Positions 8,501 through 15,930 of a DNA stretch of 24,825 nt are shown here, piece after piece; positions within the stretch are counted from its first letter, which is position 1, and every line of letters begins with the position of its first letter. The position numbers were made by a program, and so were the translations under genes. The DNA comes from CAWJEL01 sp964647255 (GTDB lineage: Bacteria; Chloroflexota; Anaerolineae; CG2-30-64-16): contig CAZYGI010000057.1 of the NCBI GenBank assembly GCA_964647255.1, positions 1 to 24,825 on the forward strand. Reading direction: 5' to 3'. A model generated the notes under the pieces. That model did not search any database. It was given only the letters and a program-made list of their open reading frames with translations, and had not been told where the DNA came from.

Positions 8501-10349
8501 GGCAGCCGTCCTCCTGGTGGTGATCGTCGGCAACCTGGGGAACGCCAAACTGCTCTGGGATCAGGTCGCGGCCCATGCCTCGTCCCCGGCTGCGGGGACG
8601 GGCGTGCTCGCCGGCATCCTCAACTTCTTCAGCGGCGCGGTCGCGCTCGTCACGGGCCAGGGCCGGCTGGAGTTTCCGAACGACTGGTGGTTCTGGAACG
8701 CCTCGCGCGTCATCCCGGACACGATCAACGAGTTCCCCTTCTTCACCTTCACCTACGCCGACCTGCACGCGCACATGATCGTCCTGCCGTTGACGCTGCT
8801 GGCGCTGGCCGTGGCGGTGGCGCTGGTGCGGAACGCAGGGAGCAGGGAACAGAGGTCAGGGGGCAGTGGGCCGGCAGCCATCAGCTACGAGCCGTCGCCG
8901 TGGTGCATCTGCCTGGCCGACCTGCTGCCGATCCTGCTGTTGGGCCTGGTGCTTGGCGCGCTGCGGGCGACGAACACGTGGGATTTCCCGACCTACACCC
9001 TGATCGCACTGGTCGCGATCGTCATCACCGAGGTGGCGCGGCGGCCGCACATGGCGGGCGCTCAGCGTTCCGCGCTGCTGCAGGATCGTTTGGCATTCCT
9101 GTTCCGGGCGGCGGTCGCGATCATCTGGCGGCTGCTGATCGTGGTGGTCGTCTCGGCGATCACGTTCTATCCGTTCACCAAGACCTACGCCACGGCATAT
9201 GCCGGGCTCCAAATGTGGAACGAAGCCAAGACCCAGCTCTCCGACTTCATGATCGTGTGGGGCTTCTTCGTGGCGCTGGCGGTCATCTGGCTGGCCGCCG
9301 AGCTGGCAGAGCAGCTTCGCCAGGGAGACTGGGCCGACTGGCTGCTCGACCTGCTGCCGTGGATCGTGGGGCTGGGCGTGGTGTTGATCGGCGCCGGGTG
9401 GGTGCTCAAGATCCGCATCTGGCTGGTGCTCCTGCCGCTGGCGTTGCTGGCCGTGATCCTGGCGCTGGGCCGCGAGGTGCCGCCGGCGCGGCGGTTTGCG
9501 CTGCTGCTCCTGGCGCTCGCGGCCGCGATCGTGATGGGGATTGAAGTCGTCCGGCAAAAGGATGACATCGGCCGGATGAACACCGTCTTCAAGTTCGGGA
9601 TGCAGGCGTGGACGCTCTTCGGCGTCAGCACGGCGTTCGGGCTGGCGTCGTGGGCGCCGCGCGCCCTGCGCTGGCGTCCCGGCTGGCGGCGGCTGGCCTG
9701 GGCTGTGGCCGGCGTCCTGTTTGTGTTGGTCATGCTTTACCCGGCGTTTGCGGCGCGGGCGAAGGTGCGGGACCGCTTCTCGGACGCGGCCTCACCCCAC
9801 GGGCTGGATGGCATGGCGTACATGGATAAGGCGATTCAGGTCGAGAACAACCAGGATGTGAAGGTGGCCGATGACAAGGCCGCCATGCTGTGGCTGCTCA
9901 ATAACGTGTCGGGTTCGCCGGTGATCCTCGAGGCCCAACTGCCGGAATACCGTTGGGGAAGCCGGTTCAGCGTCTATACCGGCCTGCCGACGGTGCAAGG
10001 CTGGAACTGGCATGAGCGCCAGCAGCGCTCGGTCGTGCCGGCTGTTGTCGAGCGGCGGGTCAGCCAGGTCCAGGAACTCTACAACACCACCGACATCGCG
10101 CGGGCGCAGCATTTGTTGGATACGTACAACGTGCGCTATATCATCGTGGGCGGGCTGGAGCGCGCCACCGCTACGCCCGACGGCCTGGCGAAGTTCGATG
10201 CGCTGGCGCAGCAGGGCTATCTCCGGGTCGTCTATCAGGGCGGCGCGGTGACGATCTACGAAATTGCCGGTCGGGCGCCGGCCGCGCGGCCGGCCGCGCC
10301 CGCGGCGCCCCTGCCGGCGCCTGACACGTTCCGGTCGCCGCAGCCGTAA
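5505..10349 (+). CDS. GT39-like + DUF2298 (YYY) fusion membrane protein
   Basis: This 1614-residue polytopic protein starts at ATG 5505, which overlaps the GT2 stop and has GGAG 8 bases upstream. The frame is open further upstream to 4950, but that stretch is out-of-frame sequence within the GT2 gene. Residues 40-560 form a GT-C module with the first-loop acids in HPDERF (Asp71, Glu72). A soluble segment (about 520-760) includes EHWDDALP, shared with the next paralogue. From about 770 onwards is a DUF2298 module: GGEKPMEF (893), YYYFG (926-930), INEFP (1074-1078), NTWDFPTY and RMNTVFKF (from Arg1357). A soluble C-terminal subdomain follows, with SPVILEAQ, GWNWHERQ and YIIVGGLER. The end is a Pro/Ala-rich tail. 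DUF2298 proteins have no proven biochemical activity; TIGR03662 describes them in Chloroflexi and archaea. Envelope glycosylation is inferred from the GT-C module and the neighbours. A heptamer-repeat insert lies at 8835-8869. Confidence 0.88.
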   Translation: MTVKTQDVQPADSDMSSAASPAPAARTLARVWAWLDRPGATYWILALILLAGAYLRLSHLNWDQGTHIHPDERFLTMVTSAMRLPSNLAEFFDSTRSPMSPYNLGYGFFVYGTLPLFIVRVVGEFAQKFNEVAKLWTAAPGVPLNMVGYDGVHLVGRALSGLFDLGCVFLVYLLGQRLYSRKVGLLGAALYAFAALPLQQSHFYTVDTFGSFFALLTFYLAVRVALGGADGGGGGWLNYLALGAALGASVACRINLAPLAGIAVLAAGIRAWDDWRIMRREAGAPGKVSPGAEGRLMGTLIQASLFRLLLMGLVAIAVFRVAQPYAFGGTSVLDFSLNPDWTSNMKSISQLMRGDQDTPPGHQWANRTPFVFPFVNMVVWGMGLPWGLAGWIGWAVAVWQTLRALTRGKGVALGRVHLLPVAWIGGMFLWQGLQYVQSMRYLLPLYPLLAMMAAWFLWWLVDRARSWTARAAGAEAGGTRRLPRPQLLFSGFRGGSYVLLAAVVITTMLWGWGFLAIYRRPLTRVTASKWIYQNVPEGSVIANEHWDDALPFSIDGHISFKPSGWYYGVTQYDRPVLDANTGNQVIDPLTGKPLYYREGQIENYAEDTPEKREKLYGWLNDADCIAMSSNRLWGSIPRLPMRYPMTTEYYKLLFEGKLGFKEALHVTSFPTIFGIQFDDTWAEEAFSVYDHPEVRIYCKTPDYSEALVRSYLDKIDLEQVIGMWPKQVSAAPTALMLTADEAATQQAGGAWTDIFDQAAPQNRSQAISVLLWLLLVEALGLIAFPLAFVVLRSLGDRGYGVAKTLGILLLAWLSWFGPALKIVPYQRWWILLGLGLLAGASAAVAWRRRAALRSFIRARLPLLLTEEALFLVLFGLFLLIRIGNPDLWHPARGGEKPMEFAFLNAVIRSTIFPPYDPWFAGGFMNYYYFGWVIVGTLVKLTGIVPWVAYNLAVPTLFALTGVGAFSVAFNLADGDRGTEFPDEESPYGGLRIGSLLAGLAAVLLVVIVGNLGNAKLLWDQVAAHASSPAAGTGVLAGILNFFSGAVALVTGQGRLEFPNDWWFWNASRVIPDTINEFPFFTFTYADLHAHMIVLPLTLLALAVAVALVRNAGSREQRSGGSGPAAISYEPSPWCICLADLLPILLLGLVLGALRATNTWDFPTYTLIALVAIVITEVARRPHMAGAQRSALLQDRLAFLFRAAVAIIWRLLIVVVVSAITFYPFTKTYATAYAGLQMWNEAKTQLSDFMIVWGFFVALAVIWLAAELAEQLRQGDWADWLLDLLPWIVGLGVVLIGAGWVLKIRIWLVLLPLALLAVILALGREVPPARRFALLLLALAAAIVMGIEVVRQKDDIGRMNTVFKFGMQAWTLFGVSTAFGLASWAPRALRWRPGWRRLAWAVAGVLFVLVMLYPAFAARAKVRDRFSDAASPHGLDGMAYMDKAIQVENNQDVKVADDKAAMLWLLNNVSGSPVILEAQLPEYRWGSRFSVYTGLPTVQGWNWHERQQRSVVPAVVERRVSQVQELYNTTDIARAQHLLDTYNVRYIIVGGLERATATPDGLAKFDALAQQGYLRVVYQGGAVTIYEIAGRAPAARPAAPAAPLPAPDTFRSPQP
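8835..8869 (+). repeat. In-frame heptamer array in the 5505 gene
   Basis: There are five 7-base units of the type (G/A/T)CAGGGG, starting GCAGGGA GCAGGGA. They encode a short Gly/Ser/Arg/Gln-rich loop directly after the helix ending in VAVALV and before the helix leading to NTWDFPTY. Composition and amino acids differ sharply from the hydrophobic flanks. Confidence 0.75.
10277..10294 (+). repeat. 18-bp perfect GC palindrome near the 3' end of the 5505 gene
   Basis: GCCGGCCGC followed by GCGGCCGGC is a perfect 18-bp palindrome with no loop. It lies within codons for the Ala/Pro/Arg-rich tail. It may be just a by-product of GC-rich alanine codons. Confidence 0.4.
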
Positions 10350-10353
10350 GCCG

Positions 10354-10381
10354 GCGTGAAGCGAGAAGCGTGAAGCGAGAG
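10354..10381 (+). repeat. Heptamer array spanning the 5505/10370 gene junction
   Basis: There are four 7-base units: GCGTGAA, GCGAGAA, GCGTGAA, GCGAGAG. The array begins 4 bases after the TAA of the upstream gene. The third unit supplies the GTG start codon of the next gene (10370), and the second supplies the only purine-rich (GAGAA) sequence at Shine-Dalgarno distance. The GTG in the first unit (10356) is in another frame and meets TGA after five codons. Confidence 0.7.
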
Positions 10382-13300
10382 CCGTTCTCCCGGCGCCGCA
10401 TCGCCGGCAAAGCCGTTTTCCTGGCGTTGTCCGCCGCGCTGCTCGCCAGCGCGGCGCTCTTGCGTTTCTCCGGGATCAATTGGGATCAGCATCAGCAGGT
10501 CCACCCCGACGAGCGGTTCATCGTCTGGGTGGCGGATACCATGTCGCTGCCGGACAGCCTGGGCGAGGCGTTCGATCCGGCCCGCTCGCCGCTCAACCCG
10601 TTCCGTTGGCCGGCCGGCGCGGGTGAGCTGGCTGGGAAGTCGCGCAACTACGCCTACGGCCATTTTCCGCTCTACCTGCTGGTAATCGTGGCGCATGCGG
10701 CTCAAGGGATCGCTGAGTGGTTCGGCCGCACCACCTTTGCATTTCCGCCCGCGTTTCAGCCGCTTTACACTGTGGGCCGGCACCTGGCGGAGTACGACTA
10801 CCTGGCGCTGGTGGGCCGCGCCATCTCGGCGCTGGCCGACCTGGGCACGCTGCTGTGCGTGTTCTGGCTGGCGCGTTTTGTGGTTGGAAGCGGGGTAAGG
10901 CAAGAAACTTCTGTCACACCTGCACTTGCGTCGGAGCGCAGCGCAGGTGCAAGTGTGCTGAACGGGTCAGCCGCTCAAGGCGCGATGCGACAAGTCGTCA
11001 GTGAAGCATCTCGGTTGTCCACGAGACTCTTCGCTGGCCTCGTGCCGCCATCCGTGTTGAACCGTCAACCCGCTCAGAGTGACACGGGGGGAGTCTCCAG
11101 AGGGCCGGGAAACGCGTTTGCACGATCGAGCGGCGGCACGATGGCCGGCCTGCTGGCTGCGGCCATGTACGCGTTTGCGGTGTTGCCGATCCAGCTCAGC
11201 CACTACGCGGCGGTGGACGCGGTGTTGACGTTTTGTGTGACCGCGGCGGTCGCGCTGGCCGCGCGGTCGGCCGAAAGGCGAGGGTGGGCCGCGTGGCTGC
11301 TGGCCGGCGCGCTGACCGGGTTAGCCGTCGGCTCGAAGTTCAGCGCCGTGTTGCTGGCGCTCCCGCTGGCGGCGGCCGCGCTCTACGCACGAGCGGATGC
11401 GCCGTGGCGCACCCGGTTGATCGCCGCGGCCGGCCGATTCGCGGCCGCGCTGGGGGTCGCGCTGGCGGTTTTTGCCGTTACCAACCCGTTCGCGCTCATC
11501 GAGCTGCGCGCCTTCGTGGGCCAGATTCTGGCGCAGAACGCGATGGTCAGCGGCGCGATGGATGCGCCATACACGCGGCAGTATATCGGGACCTGGCCGT
11601 ATCTCTACTTTGTCCGGCAGCTCAGCCAATGGGGTGTGGGTTGGCCGCTGGGCGTGATCTGCTGGGGCGGGCTCGCGTGGGCGGTCATCCGGGCGGCGCG
11701 GTGGCAGGCGCGGCCGGGGCTGGTGGTCATGCTGGCGTGGGCGCTGCCCTACTTTGCGGTCACAGGCGCTTTTCACACGAAGTTTTTGCGCTACATGGCG
11801 CCTCTGCTGCCTTTCCTGATCGTGTTCGGGGCTGGCTGGGCGTTGGCCGGCTACCGCTGGCTTAGCGCGCGCTGGCGACGCTCCGGCCGCGCAGCATGGA
11901 TCGCGCTGGCCGGCGGGACGGCCATCTTCACCATTGCCTGGGCGCTGGCGTTCGTCAGCGTCTACCAGGCCGAGCATCCCTGGATCGCCGCCTCACGCTG
12001 GATTTACACGCATGTCCCGGCGAATGCGCGGCTGCTCACCGAGCACTGGGACGACGCGCTGCCGTTGTCGCTGGATGAGCTGCCGGATAAGCCGGCGGCG
12101 CGCACTTATCAGCGCGCTGAGCTGCCGCTGTGGGATCCCGACACCCCGGCCAAGCTGGATACGCTGGTGGCGGAGTTGAGCGCGGCGGACACCCTCGTGC
12201 TTGCCAGCAACCGGCTGTACGCGCCCATGGGGCGGCTCGGCGCACGATATCCGATGACGAGCCAGTATTATCGGATGCTTTTTGCCGGCGATTTGGGCTA
12301 TGAGTTGGCCGCAGAGTTCAGCGTCTATCCGAAGCTGGATGGGCTGACGATCCGGGACGATAACGCCGACGAGAGTTTTACCGTCTACGATCACCCGCGC
12401 GTGCTGGTGTTCCAGAACACCGGCCGTCTGAAGCCGGAGCTGCTGCGCGCGCGTCTGGGGCGGTATCTGCCGGTATCCGCGTCCCATTCGGCCGGCCGGG
12501 TGGACGGGCTGGCGCGCATGCGGCCGCAAAGCCCCGCGCCCGGCGCGCCGCTCACGCTCGATCAGCCGGTGGACACCCTGCCGGTCGTCGCCGATTTTCG
12601 CTGGAACCGGGCCGCGACCGGCTCCACCGTCCTGGCGGTGCTGCTGTGGTGGCTGGCATTGAGCGTCTTCGGCTGGCTGGTGTGGCCGTTGCTTTTTCCG
12701 CTGCTGCCGGGCCTGCGGGATCGCGGCCATGGCCTGGCGCGGGCGGCCGGCTGGCTGCTCATCGGCTGGGCGCACTGGATCGGCGTCAGCCTGGGCTTGT
12801 GGCAGAACCGGCTAGGGCCGCTCGTCGCGATCTTGGGCCTGCTCGCTGCGGCGAGCGCTGCTGCTGGCGTGATTCAGCGGCGGCGACTGGCTGCCTTTAT
12901 TGCCGGGCGGCGGCGACTGTTGCTGGGTCAGGAGGCGATCTTCGCGCTGGCGTTCCTGGCGTTGGTCGGCGTGCGCATCTTGACCCCGGATCTTTGGCAG
13001 CCCTGGAACGGCGGCGAGAAGTTCATGGAGTCCGCCTTCCTGAACGCGATCTTGCGCAGCGCGCACTTTCCGCCCTACGATCCGTACTTCGCTGGTGGGA
13101 CGCTCAACTACTACTACTACGGCCTCTACCTGGTCGGCCTGCCGATCAAATTCACCGGCATCGCACCCGAAGTTGCGTTCAATCTGGCGGTCGCTGGCCT
13201 GTTTGCCCTGACGGCGGTCGGGTTGTTCAGCATCGGCGCCTCGCTCGCCGCGGCGGTGCGAAGCGGAAGGGCGCCATCACCTCCTTTCACCTCCGTACCG

Positions 13301-15307
13301 CTGCCCCGCGGCCCTTCGGCTCCCGTCGCAGGCGGATTGGCGGTGGTATTGGGCCTGTTGATGGGCAACCTGAGCGATTTCTCCTGGCTCTGGCAGAATG
13401 TGCTCGGGCGGCTCGGCGGCCGCAGTTGGCTGCCATATGATTACTGGGCGGCCAGCCGGGTGATCCCGTACACGATCAACGAGTTCCCGCTGTGGACGTT
13501 TGTCTTCGCCGATCTGCATCCGCACTTGATCGCAATGCCGTTCGGCTTGCTGGTGGTGGGCCTGGCGCTGAATTGGATGGCGGGTCAGGGGTCAGGGGAC
13601 AGGGACCAGAGGTCAGAGGTCAGGGGAACGGTTAGCGCCCCGGTGATGGGCGCGGCGGGTGGGCGAGGAGCGTTTTGGCGTCATCTCCTTGCGTCCCTGT
13701 CGCCTTGTTTCCTCTTTGCCCTTGCCCTCGGCGCGCTGGGGGCGATGAACACCTGGGATCTGCCGACGTACGCGCTGCTGGTGGCCGGCGCGTTCGTGGT
13801 CGCCGGGTGGCAGCGGGGGTGGCGCGGGATCGGCGGCGGGGTATTGCGGGCGGCGCTGGTGGTCGCGCTTGCCGTGATCGCCTACTGGCCGTTCTATGCC
13901 AACTATCAGGCCCAAGTGGGGCACAGCGGCGGTGCTGGCCCAGCGCGTTTCCTGGGCTGGGTGCGCGCCAGCAGCCCGTTCAGTCCATGGATTCAGCTTT
14001 GGTTGGTCTTCCTGGTCGTCGCGCTGGGGTACGCGATCCTGGCCTGGCGGGCGCGCCGCGCTGCCGCGCCGGACGACGAGGACGCCCAGACGCAGGGAGG
14101 CAAAGGCGCGGCCTCGGATGAGCCTCTCGCAGATTCTGTGACCGCACGCTTGCCGGGCGAGATGTCCGCGGGCGGCGAGTCCGCCGATGAAAATGCAATG
14201 ACGCAGAGCCCCGAAAGTGCGATGTCCGGTCAGACTCTCAGCGGCTCAGAAGAATTTGGTCCATCAGGAGAATCCGCGTCCCATTTCGCGGAGCCGGCAG
14301 CTGAGCCGCTGCGGGTCGTGCCTGCGCGCGATCGCCGGATCGTCATCGGCTTGCTGGCCCTGCTGGGCGTGCTGGCGTTGCTTGCCGGGATGGGGCGGCC
14401 GACCGCGGCCTTGGCCGCTCTGCCGCTGTGCCTGGCGCTGCCGCTGGCGTTTCGCCGTGAGGACGCGCCGGGCAAGCGCTTCCTCGCGCTCCTGCTTGTG
14501 TTGGGGCTGGGCGTCGTCGCGGGCACGGAGCTCGTGTATCTGCGCGATTTCCTGGAAGGCGGCGACTGGTACCGGATGAACACCTTGTTCAAGTTCTCCG
14601 TGCCGGCGTGGCTCTTCCTGGCCCTGGCGAGCAGCGTCGTGCTGCCGATGCTGTTGGTTGCGCTGCGCCGCGCGCCGGCCGGGATCGGTGAGTTCATCCG
14701 CGCGGCCCTGGTGCTGTTGGTCGCGTCGAGCTTCACCTTTTTGTTCTTCGGGATCCGGGAACGGGTGGATGATCGTTTTCCGGGCGCGCGGCCCCCGATC
14801 GGCACACTGGACAGCACCGCGTACATGACGGTCGGGTCGTACACCTGGCCCGACGCCTCGCACGTGATCTGGCTGCCGCCCGAACGCAAGGCGATTCAGT
14901 GGCTGCTGGACAATGTCCAGGGTTCGCCGGTGATCGCTGAGGCGCCGGCTGCGGGCTACTCGGTGGCGGGTCAGGAGGTCGGCTACGATTATTATCGGGC
15001 GGGCGGCCTGCGCGTCTCCAGCCTGACGGGGTTTCCGACCTTCGTTGGCCAGCACGAGTCCGAACAGCGCCCCGGCGATCAAGTGGGCCCCCGCGTCGAG
15101 CTGGGCAAGGAATTTTTCGCCACCACCGATATCGCCCGCGCCCGCGCGCTCATGGCCGACCTGCACGTGGGCTATGTCTACGTCGGGCAGCTCGAACGGC
15201 TGTTGTTCACCCCGGACGCGCTGCGCAAGTTTGACGTGATGGCGGAGCTGGGGGATCTTGAGGTAGTGTTCCGCAACGAACAGGTGACGATTTACCGGGT
15301 TCTGTAA
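10370..15307 (+). CDS. Second GT39-like + DUF2298 (YYY) fusion membrane protein, paralogue of the 5505 gene
   Basis: This 1645-residue paralogue of the preceding gene has the same order of parts. The GT-C module carries HPDERF (Asp47, Glu48), and EHWDDALP marks the soluble middle. The DUF2298 module has GGEKFMES (881), YYYYG (914-918), INEFP, NTWDLPTY and RMNTLFKF. The C-terminal subdomain has SPVIAEAP, TTDIARAR and YVYVGQLER. The start is GTG 10370, 20 bases after the previous stop; no better start is seen before the first helix. It carries three hydrophilic inserts absent from the paralogue: about 85 codons at 10886-11140, a heptamer array at 13582-13623, and an acidic Ser/Glu-rich stretch at about 14074-14335. 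In the C-terminal motif the GW of GWxxHE is replaced (VGQHESEQR). The function is presumed to be the same kind of membrane glycosyl transfer, possibly with a different substrate. Confidence 0.87.
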   Translation: MKREPFSRRRIAGKAVFLALSAALLASAALLRFSGINWDQHQQVHPDERFIVWVADTMSLPDSLGEAFDPARSPLNPFRWPAGAGELAGKSRNYAYGHFPLYLLVIVAHAAQGIAEWFGRTTFAFPPAFQPLYTVGRHLAEYDYLALVGRAISALADLGTLLCVFWLARFVVGSGVRQETSVTPALASERSAGASVLNGSAAQGAMRQVVSEASRLSTRLFAGLVPPSVLNRQPAQSDTGGVSRGPGNAFARSSGGTMAGLLAAAMYAFAVLPIQLSHYAAVDAVLTFCVTAAVALAARSAERRGWAAWLLAGALTGLAVGSKFSAVLLALPLAAAALYARADAPWRTRLIAAAGRFAAALGVALAVFAVTNPFALIELRAFVGQILAQNAMVSGAMDAPYTRQYIGTWPYLYFVRQLSQWGVGWPLGVICWGGLAWAVIRAARWQARPGLVVMLAWALPYFAVTGAFHTKFLRYMAPLLPFLIVFGAGWALAGYRWLSARWRRSGRAAWIALAGGTAIFTIAWALAFVSVYQAEHPWIAASRWIYTHVPANARLLTEHWDDALPLSLDELPDKPAARTYQRAELPLWDPDTPAKLDTLVAELSAADTLVLASNRLYAPMGRLGARYPMTSQYYRMLFAGDLGYELAAEFSVYPKLDGLTIRDDNADESFTVYDHPRVLVFQNTGRLKPELLRARLGRYLPVSASHSAGRVDGLARMRPQSPAPGAPLTLDQPVDTLPVVADFRWNRAATGSTVLAVLLWWLALSVFGWLVWPLLFPLLPGLRDRGHGLARAAGWLLIGWAHWIGVSLGLWQNRLGPLVAILGLLAAASAAAGVIQRRRLAAFIAGRRRLLLGQEAIFALAFLALVGVRILTPDLWQPWNGGEKFMESAFLNAILRSAHFPPYDPYFAGGTLNYYYYGLYLVGLPIKFTGIAPEVAFNLAVAGLFALTAVGLFSIGASLAAAVRSGRAPSPPFTSVPLPRGPSAPVAGGLAVVLGLLMGNLSDFSWLWQNVLGRLGGRSWLPYDYWAASRVIPYTINEFPLWTFVFADLHPHLIAMPFGLLVVGLALNWMAGQGSGDRDQRSEVRGTVSAPVMGAAGGRGAFWRHLLASLSPCFLFALALGALGAMNTWDLPTYALLVAGAFVVAGWQRGWRGIGGGVLRAALVVALAVIAYWPFYANYQAQVGHSGGAGPARFLGWVRASSPFSPWIQLWLVFLVVALGYAILAWRARRAAAPDDEDAQTQGGKGAASDEPLADSVTARLPGEMSAGGESADENAMTQSPESAMSGQTLSGSEEFGPSGESASHFAEPAAEPLRVVPARDRRIVIGLLALLGVLALLAGMGRPTAALAALPLCLALPLAFRREDAPGKRFLALLLVLGLGVVAGTELVYLRDFLEGGDWYRMNTLFKFSVPAWLFLALASSVVLPMLLVALRRAPAGIGEFIRAALVLLVASSFTFLFFGIRERVDDRFPGARPPIGTLDSTAYMTVGSYTWPDASHVIWLPPERKAIQWLLDNVQGSPVIAEAPAAGYSVAGQEVGYDYYRAGGLRVSSLTGFPTFVGQHESEQRPGDQVGPRVELGKEFFATTDIARARALMADLHVGYVYVGQLERLLFTPDALRKFDVMAELGDLEVVFRNEQVTIYRVL
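10886..11140 (+). repeat. In-frame insertion resembling a dispersed intergenic repeat
   Basis: Relative to the paralogue, the loop between two helices (LYSRKVG in the 5505 product) is replaced here by about 85 codons of Ser/Ala/Arg/Gln-rich sequence. The DNA contains an inverted repeat (10915-10930 with 10942-10957; 15 of 16 positions pair, one as G-T). It also contains, read on the minus strand, GTGTCACTCTGAGCG (11071-11085) and GCGAAGAGTCTCG (11022-11034). These resemble the 'GTCATTCTGAGCG ... AGCGAAGAATCT' intergenic element that I recall from many bacterial genomes. Confidence 0.55.
13582..13623 (+). repeat. In-frame heptamer array in the 10370 gene
   Basis: There are six 7-base units of consensus (G/A)GGTCAG, with a degenerate seventh to 13630. 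They encode a Gly/Ser/Asp/Arg-rich loop between the helix ending LALNWM and the helix leading to NTWDLPTY. This is the same loop that carries the array at 8835-8869 in the preceding paralogue, and the unit is similar. Confidence 0.8.
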
Positions 15308-15330
15308 CCGGAAGGCCCCTTTGTTTGTCA
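15304..15330 (+). promoter_or_regulatory. Possible ECF-type promoter before the sigma gene
   Basis: GTAACC (15304-15309) carries the AAC core common in ECF -35 elements. GTCA (15327-15330) resembles the GTC core of ECF -10 elements, and the spacer is 17 bases. It overlaps the stop codon of the 10370 gene and lies 21 bases before ATG 15352. If real, it would let the sigma factor activate its own gene. This is pattern reading only. Confidence 0.22.
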
Positions 15331-15351
15331 TAGATTAACGGACGCACAACT

Positions 15352-15930
15352 ATGAGTCTTGACGGGAGCATCTCGATGGCCGGCCTGCCCGGCACGCTGG
15401 AGACCGCGACACGCGGCATCCCCGCGCGAGATGAGTTGGCCGAGCTCGTTGCAGACTTGTTCGATCGCTTTCAGCCGGCGATCTTCAGCTACCTGTGTCG
15501 TCTGGTTGGCACGCGGGATGTGGCCGAGGAACTGACGCAAGAGACCTTTCTGCGGGCGCACAATGCCCGCTTCAAGCTGCCGGAGGTCGCGAACCGCCGG
15601 GCCTGGCTGTACCGCATCGCGACAAACCTGGGGCTCAACGCAATTAAGAGGCAAGCGCATTTCACCTGGTTGTCGTGGGGCGATACCGGCCGCGCGTCTG
15701 CGTGCTCAGAGGATGCCTATGCGCAGGTGCGCCAACGCTCGGCGCTTGAGCAAGCCCTGGCGACCCTGCCGCCTCAATATCTGGCGCCCTTGTGGCTCTA
15801 CAGCCATGAGGGTTTCACAGTCAGCGAGGTAGCGCAGGCATTGGGTATCTCGGAAGGCGCGGTGAAGGTCCGCCTGCACCGCGCTCGCGAGAAATTTAAG
15901 CAGATCTACCTGACGGAGGAAAGCGTGTGA
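15352..15930 (+). CDS. ECF-family RNA polymerase sigma factor
   Basis: This 192-residue protein has the two-domain ECF plan. Region 2 (about 38-100) contains LFDRFQPAIFSYLCRLVG, then DVAEELTQETFLRAH and the -10 recognition helix with RRAWLYRIATNLGLN. Region 4 (about 125-185) contains LPPQYLAPLWLYSHEGF, then the helix-turn-helix VSEVAQALGISEGAVKVRLH, which reads the -35. There is no region 1 or 3. ATG 15352 has no clear Shine-Dalgarno. An in-frame ATG at 15376 has GGGAG 7 bases upstream and gives 184 residues, so it may be the true start. The sigma gene overlaps the anti-sigma gene by one base. Both lie between two DUF2298 genes, so the glycosylation genes are natural candidate targets (inference). 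Confidence 0.93.
   Translation: MSLDGSISMAGLPGTLETATRGIPARDELAELVADLFDRFQPAIFSYLCRLVGTRDVAEELTQETFLRAHNARFKLPEVANRRAWLYRIATNLGLNAIKRQAHFTWLSWGDTGRASACSEDAYAQVRQRSALEQALATLPPQYLAPLWLYSHEGFTVSEVAQALGISEGAVKVRLHRAREKFKQIYLTEESV

Noticed and set aside
13582..13623. CRISPR array
   Set aside because: Units are 7 bases with no spacers and lie within a coding frame. The same holds for the other period-7/8 arrays; no cas genes are present.
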